A DNA stretch of 64,000 nucleotides from Niabella sp. (GCA_017744715.1 JAGIAT010000009.1:157111-221110), one strand, 5' to 3'. Shown: positions 19,137 to 29,284, counted from the first letter of the stretch. The notes: generated by a model from the letters alone, not told the origin. Numbers and translations are program-made.

Positions 19137-20957
19137 TTAATAGATCCATCCCGGCGTTTTGGTAATCGCCGGGTTCATCTGGGCAACGATCAGGGGCACA
19201 GGCCAGGTATACAGCTGATCGCCGGTCCAGACATAAGGTATTAAAACACTGCCCCACACCACCCGAACGCCGTTTTGCGATGCAAACTTTGCCGTTTTCA
19301 ATGTGCGCCAGCGCAACTGATTGAAGTAGTCAATGCCTTCATTTGGAAACTCTACCCGGAATTCATTCCGGATCCGGTTGCGGAGCGCTTCCTGGCTGGC
19401 GATGAAGGTAGGCAGGGCGGCATTTGTTAACTGTAGGGGTGCTACACCGGCGCGGCTGCGCACCTGATTCACCAGGTCGATCGCCTCCTGTGAAACGCCG
19501 TCTTTTTCATTCAATGCTTCGGCCCAGAGAAGCGCTATTTCGGCATAGCGCATAATAGGAAAATCGATGGGCGACTGGTCGATACCAACAGCCTCACTGC
19601 CTTCCGGCACAAATTTCCTGTACCCGTAAAAACAATAAGAAACCGTGTAAATACCCGGCTGCAGATCCAGAACAGGCGGCTGCTCATCTCTATACGGCCA
19701 GCGAAAGGTAACGGTCAGGTCCGCCGGCTGGCCAACCGGTCGCCCCACGTAAGTGGCATAAGGCGTTATGATGGTTTGGTTGAGCCGCGGATCCCGGTTA
19801 GCATAGGCCCGGAGGATGCGGGCTTCATTCCCATCCGGAAGGTATTGAGATACCGCTGCTCCCCTGGCTGCAGCTGCCTGCAATTCTGCAGCAGTGGCAT
19901 GATCCCTTAAGAAAAACACCTCCCTTGCGGAGGGCTGCATTTGGTTATAGCCGGGAATGAACTGGTTCCAGTTAAACGCACTTCCGTCCAGGTTTTCATA
20001 GCGATCCACCAGCTCGGGCGTTGCGCTGTAAAAACTCAGCCCCTGGCCCCGGGTAGTTGCGGATCCGCAATAAAAGGGAATATCGCCACCATAGCCGGGC
20101 TGGCCAATGTTTTGCATGGAAAAGATCATTTCCCGGCATTGTTCATTTGCCTGTTTAAAAAGCATTTGATAGCTGTTGGCTCCCGCTCCGGTAAAAATAC
20201 TGTATCCAGCTGCCTTCACGTGTTCAAAATCGGCAATGGCCAGGTCCCATTTTTTTTGATACATATATACTTTGCCCCGCAGGGCATATGCCGCTCCCCT
20301 GGTCACATGCCCATAGCCGGCATCCCCCGCCGGGTAAAACAGCGGTAATTGCGGTTCACTGATAGCGGCTGAAAGATCCTGGATGATCACGTCCCATACA
20401 CTGTCTGCTGAAGCCCGGGGTTTGGTAAACCGGTCAAAAACTGCAGGTTCCAGGTATACCGGCACTCCCTGAAATACCTGGTTGAGCCGGAAATAAAAAT
20501 AGGCCCGGAGGAATTTACATTCGGCCAGGTAGCGGGCCTTTTTCCGGGGATCCGACGGAGATTTTACCGGCATATATGCGATGGCATCATTGGCCCGGCT
20601 AACGCCCTCATACAGCTGTTCCCAGGTTTCAGCAAACAGGTTGGCATCAGCGGTAGTGGCGCCATAATTGAGATCAACAGCACTGCCCAGGCTCTGGGTA
20701 TTCAATCCATACACATCTGTGGCATACAGCCCCGAGCCCGTAAGGCTGTTGTAACGCAACCCATTTCCTCCCACCACATTACTTTGCCGTAATGCCGCAT
20801 ACACACCGTTTATGCCCTGGTCCGTGAGGGCATCCGTTGTCCAGGCCGTAGCTGCAGACGCCGGACCGGCCGGAGCAGTGTCCAGCAGGTCTCTCTTGCA
20901 TCCCAGGCCGAATACAATCCAGCAGAGTGCTATAATATTTGTAATGTGCCTCCTCAT
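19137..20957 (-). CDS. SusD/RagB family nutrient-binding lipoprotein
   Basis: This 606-residue SusD homologue has the signal peptide IIALCWIVFGLGC (Cys20). The N-terminal region DLLDTAPAGPASAATAW and the closing FPNEGIDYFNQLRW, LIPYVWTGDQLYTWPVP and TPGWIY are typical of RagB/SusD_3-type proteins. It starts 15 bp after its SusC partner, so they are one transcription unit. No carbohydrate-active enzyme is encoded nearby, so the substrate is open and need not be a glycan. Confidence 0.94.
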   Translation of the reverse strand: MRRHITNIIALCWIVFGLGCKRDLLDTAPAGPASAATAWTTDALTDQGINGVYAALRQSNVVGGNGLRYNSLTGSGLYATDVYGLNTQSLGSAVDLNYGATTADANLFAETWEQLYEGVSRANDAIAYMPVKSPSDPRKKARYLAECKFLRAYFYFRLNQVFQGVPVYLEPAVFDRFTKPRASADSVWDVIIQDLSAAISEPQLPLFYPAGDAGYGHVTRGAAYALRGKVYMYQKKWDLAIADFEHVKAAGYSIFTGAGANSYQMLFKQANEQCREMIFSMQNIGQPGYGGDIPFYCGSATTRGQGLSFYSATPELVDRYENLDGSAFNWNQFIPGYNQMQPSAREVFFLRDHATAAELQAAAARGAAVSQYLPDGNEARILRAYANRDPRLNQTIITPYATYVGRPVGQPADLTVTFRWPYRDEQPPVLDLQPGIYTVSYCFYGYRKFVPEGSEAVGIDQSPIDFPIMRYAEIALLWAEALNEKDGVSQEAIDLVNQVRSRAGVAPLQLTNAALPTFIASQEALRNRIRNEFRVEFPNEGIDYFNQLRWRTLKTAKFASQNGVRVVWGSVLIPYVWTGDQLYTWPVPLIVAQMNPAITKTPGWIY

Positions 20958-20972
20958 TATTTTTATTATGGC

Positions 20973-23900
20973 CTAAAAAGTTACATTGACCCCCAATGCA
21001 TATTGCCGCATCGTGGGATAGTTTTTTGCAGCCCCCACTTCCGGATCCATGCCTTTAAATGTTGTAAGTGTTAACAAATTTTCTCCTGAAACAAAAAACC
21101 GTATTCCCTCCACATAACCCTTAAGGCCCGCTCCGGGGGAGATGGTATACCCTGCCTGGAGGTTCTTGAGCTTAAAGTACGAGGCATTATATAACCAAAA
21201 GGTGCTGTTATTAAATAAACCCGTACTGAGCGGGGTCATCCTCGGATAGGTAGCATTGACCCGGTTACGGGGATCGGACGGATTCTGGTCATTATAATAA
21301 TAACTGTTTTCTGCAATATGCAATGGAATGGCCAGCCCCATTTCAATATAGACAGAATGCTGCATGGGTTCATTCCATAAATAATACATGCCGGTAGCGC
21401 CTGCCCAAAGCATGGAAAAATCAAAGGCTTTCCAGCTGAAACGGGCTGCACAGCCAAAAATATACCGGGGCGTTGCGGTATTGCTGGTGAACCGCTGGTC
21501 GCCGTCATTGCCATAAATACCATCGCCGTTATTATCGGCATAGATCTGGTCGCCATAATAAAAGCCGCCCCGGTAGATATAGGCGGCTGTTTGCGCCTGG
21601 CTAAATTGATACCCCCTGCCGATCATTTCTTTTACCCAGTTCAGATCCTCCGGTGTGCGGATCATCCCGTCCCTGGGCCCTCCCCCGGGGTCCACGGCCC
21701 CGGTTGCATCATGATAGGTACCCGTGCCTTTGTAAACGGTTTGCAGGTAGTACTCATTGATCATGCGGCCCTCCACGATCCGTTCATCACTACCGGATGA
21801 AACCGCTCCGATATTGGTTTCGTAGACGCGGTTACCGGCCGCGTCTGGTACCAATCCCTCCTGTGGCTTTCCCTTATATTTTTTCACGCGGTTTAAATAG
21901 TTGTACGCAGCGCTGCCTTCTACAGACCAGGAAAAAGCACCGGAGCGCTGCTTCCACCCTACAGAGAGTTCTGCCCCGCAGTTCAGCACCTGGGCGAGGT
22001 TTACGGCAGAGGGAGTTTTATCTCCGGCAGTAGGATCCATCGCAGGAGCAACCAGTATTTTGTCGGTAAGCCGCCGGTACCACTCCGCCACGATATTCAG
22101 ATGGTTAAAGGCCGATAACTCCAGCCCCAGGTTGGTCATGGTTGACCGCTCCCAGCCCAGGGTAGGATTGGCCAGCCGGGTTTGGGCAATGCCCGTTACC
22201 GGTACACCATTAAAGGAATAGTTGTTCGTTCCGTAAAGCGCCTGCCAGTCGTAATTGCCGGAGGCCGTATTGCCGGCCATACCGTAAGAGATCCGGAACT
22301 TCAGCTCCTGGATCTGGTTTTTAAACGGCTGCAGGAATTTTTCTTCCGAAATCCGCCAGGCTGCCGATAAACCGGGAAAGGTACCATACCGGTTATTGGT
22401 TCCAAAGCGGGAAGACCCATCCCTGCGCAGGTTTATATTAAAAAAACAGGTATTGCGGTAATCATAACTAGACCGGCCAAAAAAAGAGCGCATTGCATAA
22501 CTTTCGCGGATCCCCCCGGGTGGAACAGTATCATTGGAACTAAGATCAACCTCGACGCCGCCCAGCTTGTCTGAAACCGCATGATAATACTCATTATAAT
22601 ACGCGTTCACGCCTAAAAAGGCCGCAAGATGGTGGTTGCCTGCAATGGTCGTGGTATAGCGCAAAAGCCCTTCCAGGGTATAACTGTAATTCTTCTGAAG
22701 CTGGTGTGTAACTAAAACCGGGCCGGGAGGAATCGCGGATTGTGTTTTTGTATTGGTACGCCAGTTCCACCGTTCCGCTGTGGCAGGATCTACCCACTTA
22801 TTACTTTCCGCAAGATTTACCTGGTAATTCAAACGGGGTTCAAAGCTCAGGTTCCGGAGCAAAATGGCCTTGCCGTACCAGATAGTATTTAAATAACGAA
22901 AGCGGTCGGTTCCTTTTAACTCATAGGGGCTCACGCCTGCATTTAAAGAAATATCGCCCGGTGCGGAAGGGCTGGCAAACACTCCCCGGTAGCGGCCGGG
23001 ATAAATACCCGGAGTTGCCTGGCCCAGATAATAAAGCAGTCCGTCTACATCCGCCATCCCCAGATCGCGCATGCCGCCGAAGGTCTGCGTTCCGATGGTG
23101 ATCCGCTTCCCGATGCGGGCCTCCAGGTTCGCCCGCAGCTGGTAGGTTTTTACGCCGGAGTTAACCACCAGGCCTTTGTTATCGATGTAGCCGAAGGAAA
23201 ATAAATATTTTAAATCCCTGTTTCCGCCCTTCAGCGAAAGATTATGTTGCTGCAGGTATTGGCTGCGGATCAATGTTTTGGCCCAATCCGTATTGGGATA
23301 CGCAATGTAAAAAGGAATGCCGTCTTTGGTAAGCGAATCGGGAAACTGACCGGCATGCCGCCACTGGTCGATCAACGTCTGCGAAAAAGGCATGGGTCGT
23401 CCCACATTCTGGTACCCCTCATTGATATAGGTCATATACGACGGCATATCCGAAACGGTCTTTACCAGGCCATTGGGCCGGGTGCGGGAAACCATCCCGG
23501 TATAGGCAACCACGGGCCGCTTATAACCGGGGCGTTTGGTGGTGATCAATATAACCCCGTTACTGGACAAAGTGCCATAAATAGCCGCGGCTGCGGCATC
23601 CTTCAATATGGTTACACTTTCCACATCGTAGGGGTTTACTTCGTCGATATTCCCGATCATGCCGTCGATCAATACCAGGGATACGGTATTACTCAATGTG
23701 CCCAGGCCCCGGATCACCGTAACGGCGCCATCCCTGCCCGGCCGGCCGGAAACCTGCCGTACATACACACCGGCTGCAAGGCCTGCCAGGGATGAAGAAA
23801 GGTTGGTAACGGGCCGGTTTTCGATCGACATAGAGCTGATCACGGCAATTGATCCGGTGGTTGCATTTTTTTTCTGCGTGCCATAGCCCACCACTACCGG

Positions 23901-24497
23901 TTCTTCTAAACTAAGATCGGTCCGCTCCATTTGCACCGTAACCGTACCTTCCCCGCCTTTTATGGCATATTGTTTTTGCCGGTATCCCACAAACGAAAAA
24001 TCCAGCAGCTCACCCCCGGCCGCTTCTATTTTAAATTTACCCGCCGCATCAGACTGGGTGCCGCTTCCTCTTTTCCCGTTGGTGACGGTTACACCCGGAA
24101 GCCCCTGCCGTTGTTCATCAAAAACCTTCCCGGTTACAAACGGGCGGTCTATTGCAGCAGGTTTATCGGGTTGTACCGCCACAGGCCGATCCGGCCGGGG
24201 CTTTATAAAAACCAGCTTACCTTTGATCTCGTACGTGAGGGCCGTTCCTTTTAGGCAGGCTTCCAAAGCCACCTGCAGGGAGGCATTTTTAATATCGATG
24301 GTAACAGAAGGTTGCCTGGCCACCAGGGCCTTATCCCAGAAAAAAGAATACCCGGATTGTTGCTGGATCGTTAAAAGCACTGTTTCCAGGCGGGTGCTCC
24401 GGTGCCTTAACGTTAGCTGCTGCGCACCACTCTCCACACAACTCACCAGAAAAAAAACAAAAAGCAGTAAGCGCTTCCGTCGCATCATTTGTTGCAC
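20973..24497 (-). CDS. SusC-type TonB-dependent outer-membrane receptor with STN domain
   Basis: A 1174-residue TonB-dependent receptor. In order: signal peptide (LLLFVFFLVSCVESGAQ), STN domain (about 26-105, with LQVALEACLKGTALTYEI), carboxypeptidase-regulatory-like domain (VTGKVFDEQRQGLPGVTV, with a DAAGKFKI turn), plug with the SusC mark VTILKDAAAAAIYG and GVILITTK, and a barrel ending MRQYALGVNVTF. The STN domain and the FecR and sigma genes just upstream make this a second trans-envelope signalling locus. The gap to FecR (693 bp) is long and carries a repeat copy. Confidence 0.95.
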   Translation of the reverse strand: MQQMMRRKRLLLFVFFLVSCVESGAQQLTLRHRSTRLETVLLTIQQQSGYSFFWDKALVARQPSVTIDIKNASLQVALEACLKGTALTYEIKGKLVFIKPRPDRPVAVQPDKPAAIDRPFVTGKVFDEQRQGLPGVTVTNGKRGSGTQSDAAGKFKIEAAGGELLDFSFVGYRQKQYAIKGGEGTVTVQMERTDLSLEEPVVVGYGTQKKNATTGSIAVISSMSIENRPVTNLSSSLAGLAAGVYVRQVSGRPGRDGAVTVIRGLGTLSNTVSLVLIDGMIGNIDEVNPYDVESVTILKDAAAAAIYGTLSSNGVILITTKRPGYKRPVVAYTGMVSRTRPNGLVKTVSDMPSYMTYINEGYQNVGRPMPFSQTLIDQWRHAGQFPDSLTKDGIPFYIAYPNTDWAKTLIRSQYLQQHNLSLKGGNRDLKYLFSFGYIDNKGLVVNSGVKTYQLRANLEARIGKRITIGTQTFGGMRDLGMADVDGLLYYLGQATPGIYPGRYRGVFASPSAPGDISLNAGVSPYELKGTDRFRYLNTIWYGKAILLRNLSFEPRLNYQVNLAESNKWVDPATAERWNWRTNTKTQSAIPPGPVLVTHQLQKNYSYTLEGLLRYTTTIAGNHHLAAFLGVNAYYNEYYHAVSDKLGGVEVDLSSNDTVPPGGIRESYAMRSFFGRSSYDYRNTCFFNINLRRDGSSRFGTNNRYGTFPGLSAAWRISEEKFLQPFKNQIQELKFRISYGMAGNTASGNYDWQALYGTNNYSFNGVPVTGIAQTRLANPTLGWERSTMTNLGLELSAFNHLNIVAEWYRRLTDKILVAPAMDPTAGDKTPSAVNLAQVLNCGAELSVGWKQRSGAFSWSVEGSAAYNYLNRVKKYKGKPQEGLVPDAAGNRVYETNIGAVSSGSDERIVEGRMINEYYLQTVYKGTGTYHDATGAVDPGGGPRDGMIRTPEDLNWVKEMIGRGYQFSQAQTAAYIYRGGFYYGDQIYADNNGDGIYGNDGDQRFTSNTATPRYIFGCAARFSWKAFDFSMLWAGATGMYYLWNEPMQHSVYIEMGLAIPLHIAENSYYYNDQNPSDPRNRVNATYPRMTPLSTGLFNNSTFWLYNASYFKLKNLQAGYTISPGAGLKGYVEGIRFFVSGENLLTLTTFKGMDPEVGAAKNYPTMRQYALGVNVTF

Positions 24498-25190
24498 TTT
24501 TTATCCCAGGCCGCCGGACACATTTTCGTCGGCAGGAGTTTTTCCCTTTGTTGAAAAGATAAATTAAAGGTACAATCTGATTTGGTAAAAAGGGCAACCG
24601 ACTTTTTATATTTCGCCCGGGCCCGGGGTTTTATCTGCAAAACCAGGGTGGAAACATGGTGAATTCATCGGTTTACCGCAACGCATGCATGAAGGAACAA
24701 CGCCGCACAAAGGTGACAGAGGAATCAGGCATTTGGCGGTTTTAGCGCCGCATGATACCATTCATTTCATTTGTATACACAGATTATATGAATGGCCACA
24801 GATGGCATACCGCACCGGGCAATAAGTGTTCTGTGTAAATCTGAGAAACTTCGTGAGCTCTTTTATGTAAAGCCTTCGTGTTTCTTGCTGTCTTTGAATT
24901 TTTGTAATTCTTTTTCTCACGCAACGACGCGGCGCTGCAACGAACGCAACGGTGAAGGATGCGCCATAAACACGAGGCAGCAACACATCACAAGGGAAAT
25001 AAAAACTTCGTGGTTCTTCGTGTCTTTCAGCCTTTGTGGCCCAGCCCACCTCATTTCACGCAGCGATGCTGAGGAGCAACGACGCAGCAGCTTAACACGC
25101 GTCAAAAAATTTGAAAGGAGTCAAACAGCACTCAATACCGCTTTGTGTTGCTTCGTGTCTTTCAGCCCTTGTAGCCCCTCAGCTGCAAGA
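24498..25190. other. Gap between FecR and SusC, 693 bp, no gene
   Basis: No credible gene. About 24780-25180 is low-complexity text of the TTCGTGTCTTTCAGCC / CACGCAACGACGC kind. It includes one inverted copy of the 129-bp unit found at 27150-27565. The SusC operon promoter should lie in the first 150 bases upstream of 24497. Confidence 0.6.
24911..25041 (-). repeat. Inverted single copy of the 129-bp unit
   Basis: Read on the minus strand, this stretch matches the units at 27150-27565. Shared blocks, in order, are ACACGAAG, a TTTCCCT(C/T) block, GATGTGTTGC, the GCGTTCGTTGCA block and GCGTGAGAAA. It lies on the other side of the FecR and sigma genes in opposite orientation, so the two sites form an inverted pair around 25.2-27.1 kb. 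Confidence 0.6.
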
Positions 25191-26360
25191 TTATTTCGCA
25201 GACACGGTCAGCGTCCGCCCTTCCAGCCTGGTAGTTACCCCATTTGCATTCAGGGCGGCCAGTACATCGGGCAAACTTACATTCCGCTTCAGGGTGCCCT
25301 GGAACTGGCGTTGCTGGTCCGGTGTTTCGATCTTTACATCCACATCATACCACCGGGAGATCTCGCGCATCAGCGCTTCCAGATCCATCCCGCTTAGCGA
25401 CAATTCACCGCGGGTCCAGGCCATTACCTGTGCTATGTCCGCCTTCTGTACAGTGCCGGTTCCGGCCTGCTTATTAAACACCACCTGTTGATCCGGTTTC
25501 AACACCTGCTGGAAACGGCCACCGCTAAACCGGACGCCCCCCTCTATCAGTGTAACACGTACCGCCGGCTCATCTGCATATGCTTTTACATCAAAATGTG
25601 TTCCCAGCACTTCTGTGCGGCACTGGCCGGCCAAGACCACAAAAGGCTGTTCGGGGTTTTTCTGTACCTCAAAATAGACTTCACCACTTACTTCTACTTC
25701 GCGGCTTGCCCCGGTAAAGTGAACCGGGAAACGGATGGAAGCCGCTGCATTCAGCCACGCCTGGCTGCCATCCGGCAGGGTGAGTTTATACTGCCCGCCG
25801 CGGGGCGTTGTTAAAACATTGTATCCGGCCGGGGCAGGATCCGTTCCGTTTACCTGGTAAACAAGACCGCTGTTCACCCGCAGTACCTCGGTTTGGCCCT
25901 GCCGGGCGATGATGGTGTCGCTGCCATTGCCCAACATAACCGTGGATCCGTCTGCAAGCGTAAGCGTTGAACGGTTGCTTTCAGGCGACAGACGGATCTT
26001 TGCGGTATCTACGGGCGTAACCGGTGCCCTGGAAGACCGGAGCCAGAACAACAACCCTGATCCCAGCAACACCACCAAACAGGCGGCCGCTACCCACCGG
26101 AACAGTTGTTTTTTACCCCGCCTTTTTTCAACCATACGCAGCTGCGGCTTTTCAGAAACCGGCGAAGGTGCCGACCGCTGTTGTTGTTCCCGCGCGTTTG
26201 CTATTTCCGTCCAGGTCTGATCAAATAATGGGTACACATCATTCCGTTCCGCTTTTGAAGCCGATGCCATTGCGTCAATGAATACCTGCAACTCCTCTTC
26301 GCTGCATTCATTGCGTAAGAACTTTTCGTATAATATTGTAAACTCCTCCGTGCTAAGCAT
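25191..26360 (-). CDS. FecR family anti-sigma factor
   Basis: This 389-residue anti-sigma protein pairs with the sigma factor at 26441-27049 and, by order, with the SusC at 20973-24497. It has a cytoplasmic helical region (1-75), a Pro/Arg-rich stretch, a membrane segment at about 86-107 (WVAAACLVVLLGSGLLFWL), the FecR domain (DGSTVMLGNGSD, then PDGSQAWLNAAASIRFP) and a DUF4974 end (LSLSGMDLEALMREISRWYD). The gap to the sigma gene is 80 bp. Confidence 0.94.
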   Translation of the reverse strand: MLSTEEFTILYEKFLRNECSEEELQVFIDAMASASKAERNDVYPLFDQTWTEIANAREQQQRSAPSPVSEKPQLRMVEKRRGKKQLFRWVAAACLVVLLGSGLLFWLRSSRAPVTPVDTAKIRLSPESNRSTLTLADGSTVMLGNGSDTIIARQGQTEVLRVNSGLVYQVNGTDPAPAGYNVLTTPRGGQYKLTLPDGSQAWLNAAASIRFPVHFTGASREVEVSGEVYFEVQKNPEQPFVVLAGQCRTEVLGTHFDVKAYADEPAVRVTLIEGGVRFSGGRFQQVLKPDQQVVFNKQAGTGTVQKADIAQVMAWTRGELSLSGMDLEALMREISRWYDVDVKIETPDQQRQFQGTLKRNVSLPDVLAALNANGVTTRLEGRTLTVSAK

Positions 26361-26440
26361 CTTTAAACCCGTTTGTAGAAGCTCCGGCTCCTTTATCTAA
26401 TACGCCCCAAACCCATAAAGGTACCATACCGGTTGAATAT

Positions 26441-27049
26441 TTATTTAATTTTTAACCATTTCGTTATCAGCATCCCCACAACCACCATCAGCATAAACCG
26501 GCGGGCCATCTCCTGGCGGATAAATTGCAGGGCCCCGGCAATATGATTGCGTACTGTGTTTTTACTGATTCCCATTACCGCTGCAATAGCCTCGTAACTG
26601 AGTCCTTCATCCCTGCTTAACAGGTAGGCCTTCTTCCGTTGTTCGGGCAATTGCTCTACCAGTACATTGTAAAACCGAACCGATTCATTATCAAACGCCC
26701 CGGCCTGTTGCTGCTCCAGGCGCAACACCTGTGTATTCAAATACAACTCCTTCTGCAGCGCTTTCTCCAGTTTTACTTTTCTGAAAAAACTCATTACATG
26801 ATTGTAAGTAATCCGTTTTACATATCCCTGGAACGATTGGAGGGGATCGATCTGATCACGGCGTTCCCATAATTTTGAAAAAATCTCCTGTACCAGGTCT
26901 TCGGCCGTTTCCCTGGATTTTGTTAATGCAAAAGAAAATGCAAATACCTGGTCCCTGTACTGTTTAAATATCCGGGTAAAGGCTTCGGTACCTCCCTGTT
27001 TCATATCAGCAATCAGCTCTGCCTCATTATATGCATTTTCTATTGCCAT
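26441..27049 (-). CDS. ECF RNA polymerase sigma factor
   Basis: This 202-residue ECF sigma factor has region 2 at about 22-90 (FSFALTKSRETAEDLVQEIF and KLWERRDQIDPLQSFQGYVK) and region 4 at about 140-190 (LSRDEGLSYEAIAAVMGISK, then NTVRNHIAGALQFI). The hydrophobic carboxyl end (LMLVVVGMLITKWL) is common in the Bacteroidota group that works with FecR. A weak GAGAC motif copy lies 49-73 bp upstream of the start. Confidence 0.94.
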   Translation of the reverse strand: MAIENAYNEAELIADMKQGGTEAFTRIFKQYRDQVFAFSFALTKSRETAEDLVQEIFSKLWERRDQIDPLQSFQGYVKRITYNHVMSFFRKVKLEKALQKELYLNTQVLRLEQQQAGAFDNESVRFYNVLVEQLPEQRKKAYLLSRDEGLSYEAIAAVMGISKNTVRNHIAGALQFIRQEMARRFMLMVVVGMLITKWLKIK

Positions 27050-27097
27050 TTAGCTCGAAAACGTTTGTTTGGAGCCAGCAAAATAGTACAATATGCC

Positions 27098-27122
27098 GAG
27101 ACAAAAAAGAAAAAAGAGAGAC
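27098..27122 (+). promoter_or_regulatory. GAGAC motif, copy 3 (weak)
   Basis: GAGAC half-sites 20 bp apart with A-rich DNA between them and no AAATAC core. It lies upstream of the ECF sigma gene but in the opposite reading direction to copies 1 and 6. It may be a chance match. Confidence 0.3.
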
Positions 27123-27149
27123 AAAACGTGTGGTTTTCCAAGCGATAAC

Positions 27150-27565
27150 AGCGCCACAAAGACCGAAAGACACCAGGAACACGAAGGCTTTTTCCCTCTT
27201 GATGTGTTGCATCCCGGCGTTCATGGCACATCCGCTACCGCCGCGTTCGTTGCATCGCCGCGCCTTTGCGTGAGAAACAGCGCCGCAAAAACTAAAAGAC
27301 ACCAGGAACACGAAGGCTTTTTCCCTCTTGATGTGTTGCAGCCCGGCGTTCATGGTACATCCGCTACTGCCGCATTCGTTGCATCGCAGCGCCTTTGCGT
27401 GAGAAACAACGCCACAAAAACTAAAAGACACCAGGAATCACGAAGGCTTTTTCCCTCTTGATGTGTTGCAGCCCGGCGTTCATGGCACATCCGCTACCGC
27501 CGCGTTCGTTGCATCGCCGCGCCTTTGCGTGAGAAACAACGCCGCAAAGACTAAAAGACACCAGG
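27150..27565 (+). repeat. Tandem array of 129/130-bp units, three copies plus edges
   Basis: CACCAGGAA recurs at 27171, 27300, 27429 and 27559 (periods 129, 129, 130). Each unit contains CACGAAGGCTTTTTCCCTCT, GATGTGTTGCA, GGCGTTCATGG, ATCCGCTACYGCCGC and GCGCCTTTGCGTGAGAAAC segments. Copies are nearly identical. The same unit appears once, inverted, at 24911-25041. Confidence 0.85.
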
Positions 27566-28579
27566 AAGCATGAAGACTTCTATTTTCCCTACCACGTCCC
27601 AGACTACATGATGAGATAAAACCTCAAATCTTTAACCCCCACTTTTCTTTGTGACGCTTTGTGTCTTGGAGCCTTCGTGGCACCGCGCCCTATGTAAAAA
27701 AGCCGCCGGACAGACCGCGTCATTGAAAAACAGGTCTTGCCACAGCGGACTTGGTTATGGCGATTTTACATTAAACGGTTAGAAATGATCCGGTTTTATA
27801 GGGTACGGATGATTGTTATACCGGTTACCAGCTTTTCATTTGAGATGCTGCCCGCATCAAATGCATATGCGCTCCGCCGCTGCCTTCATGATGAATATCC
27901 ACGATCACGCATCTACCGGCATCACATCGTTATGAACGACCTTAATATAAAAATCCGGGATAGTTTTAAATACCGGCGATCACAAAAATAGCTGCCGGCC
28001 CTTCAACGGAACAGCCCGTTCGTCTATTTTTGCTTGTCGGTTTGTGTCTGTTTTAAACCCGGAACAGATACCGGAGCCCGGCACTTCGTCATACGGCATA
28101 TAACAACACCCCGGGTAAAGAATTACCAGGGTGTTATTGCTTTATGCGTCGTGTTATGCCTGCCGATATAGAACGCCGGCTCTTCTTGCTACGGTCTGCA
28201 GCCGGGTATCTGACGTATCGCTAAAGAACAGGCACCCACTGCGTTGCCAGCCATTACAGCCTGGGCAGCGCCGGGTTTCCGACTATTTCTCATGTATACA
28301 TACCGGATCATTTATTATCTTCAGCCGGCTCCCTGCAAAATTTGCCGTTACGCTTTCAAAGGGTCAACCGCCTGTTTTTATGGCGCCCGCAACACATTCT
28401 TTCTGTTCATTCAACAAAAGCCCGCTTTGGAAAAAGCCGGCCTAAATGTATCTATTAAATGTACCTCAAAACATCGTTGATGCATACCTGCCCTCCCGTG
28501 TCTTAAACATTTTACCGCAGATGCTTTCAAAACATACTGCCTGAGCCCGGATCAATGTATCGTTGCCGCAAAGCACCGC
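27566..28579. other. Noncoding region, about 1 kb
   Basis: No gene that I can support on either strand. It starts with a further degenerate TTTGTGTCTTGGAGCCTTCGTGGC segment (27650-27690) and holds the hairpin at 28105-28135. Frames at 27737-27991 and 28131-28480 show no signal peptide, domain or codon bias and are not called. Confidence 0.5.
28105..28135. other. Structured hairpin with GGTAA/TTACC upper stem
   Basis: The lower stem AACACCC pairs with GGGTGTT. An internal loop and an upper stem GGTAA/TTACC follow, closed by an AGAA loop. The element at 34973-35000 has the same upper stem but a different, still paired, lower stem (GAGTC/GACTC). There is no long T-run here on either strand, so it is not a clear terminator. 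Confidence 0.45.
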
Positions 28580-29284
28580 TCAACGGCCCTCTGTAAGCGA
28601 TCCATTGCTATTAGCGATAAAAACCCTTTCGTTGGGTTGCAGGATCACTTTTTCCCGCTTATTGACTTTTATTTGCAGAACAGCCCGTCCTCTTTGCAAG
28701 ACAGCCTGTGTGACCGGTTCGCTTTTGTAAGCACGCAGGCTAAATGCTGCGTCGGATCCCTCTACATCCAATACCCCGGCATGCACGATGAATGGATGCG
28801 CGCCGTCGGCCACCTCAAAAAAGGCCGCTCCCTCCAACGTCACCTGCCTGCCGGCATTTCCAAATTCCGGGCTATAAGATAACCGGCTACCGGCGCTTAG
28901 CCATACACTGGTACCATCCGGTAATAGCAGGCTGGTCCCTGTTCCCGGGTAGGATGTTAGCACACTTTGATTTTCGTATGAAAGATGGTTGTTTTTAAAC
29001 GCCAGTAAACCGATGGCCAATGCGATCAATACAGTGGCCACTACTGCTACCAGGTTGGCCGGCACCTCATCTGTTTCTTTTTTACGATCGTTAACAGCAG
29101 GCATAACTATGGGTACAGCCGCTTCTTCCAACTGCAGACCACACCATTCTTTTTCAGACAACAGGGGTGTTTCCCTAAACCCTCTTTGTACTGTTTCCTG
29201 CTGGCAGTTTTTGTAAAAGTGATTATACACTCCGGTTCCGGGTTCTTCATCCAACAGGAATGATTGCATGCCTTCTTTTATCAT
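28580..29284 (-). CDS. Orphan, shortened FecR-like protein
   Basis: A 234-residue protein with an N-terminal soluble part, a membrane segment at about 77-95 (LVAVVATVLIALAIGLLAF) and a FecR domain (LLPDGTSVWLSAGSRLSYSP, then VTLEGAAFFEVADG). It ends after KVILQPNERVFIANSNGSL, where family members continue with about 80 residues of DUF4974, the part that meets the STN domain. No sigma factor, STN receptor or SusC lies beside it. It is either a truncated remnant or an anti-sigma that works with a distant partner. Met6 is an alternative start. Confidence 0.72.
   Translation of the reverse strand: MIKEGMQSFLLDEEPGTGVYNHFYKNCQQETVQRGFRETPLLSEKEWCGLQLEEAAVPIVMPAVNDRKKETDEVPANLVAVVATVLIALAIGLLAFKNNHLSYENQSVLTSYPGTGTSLLLPDGTSVWLSAGSRLSYSPEFGNAGRQVTLEGAAFFEVADGAHPFIVHAGVLDVEGSDAAFSLRAYKSEPVTQAVLQRGRAVLQIKVNKREKVILQPNERVFIANSNGSLTEGR

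Noticed and set aside
18881..19244. Overlapping short frames on both strands
   Set aside because: They overlap each other and the end of the SusD gene and have no recognisable features.
27737..27991. 84-codon plus-strand frame
   Set aside because: No signal, domain or plausible composition. It lies in repeat-rich noncoding DNA.
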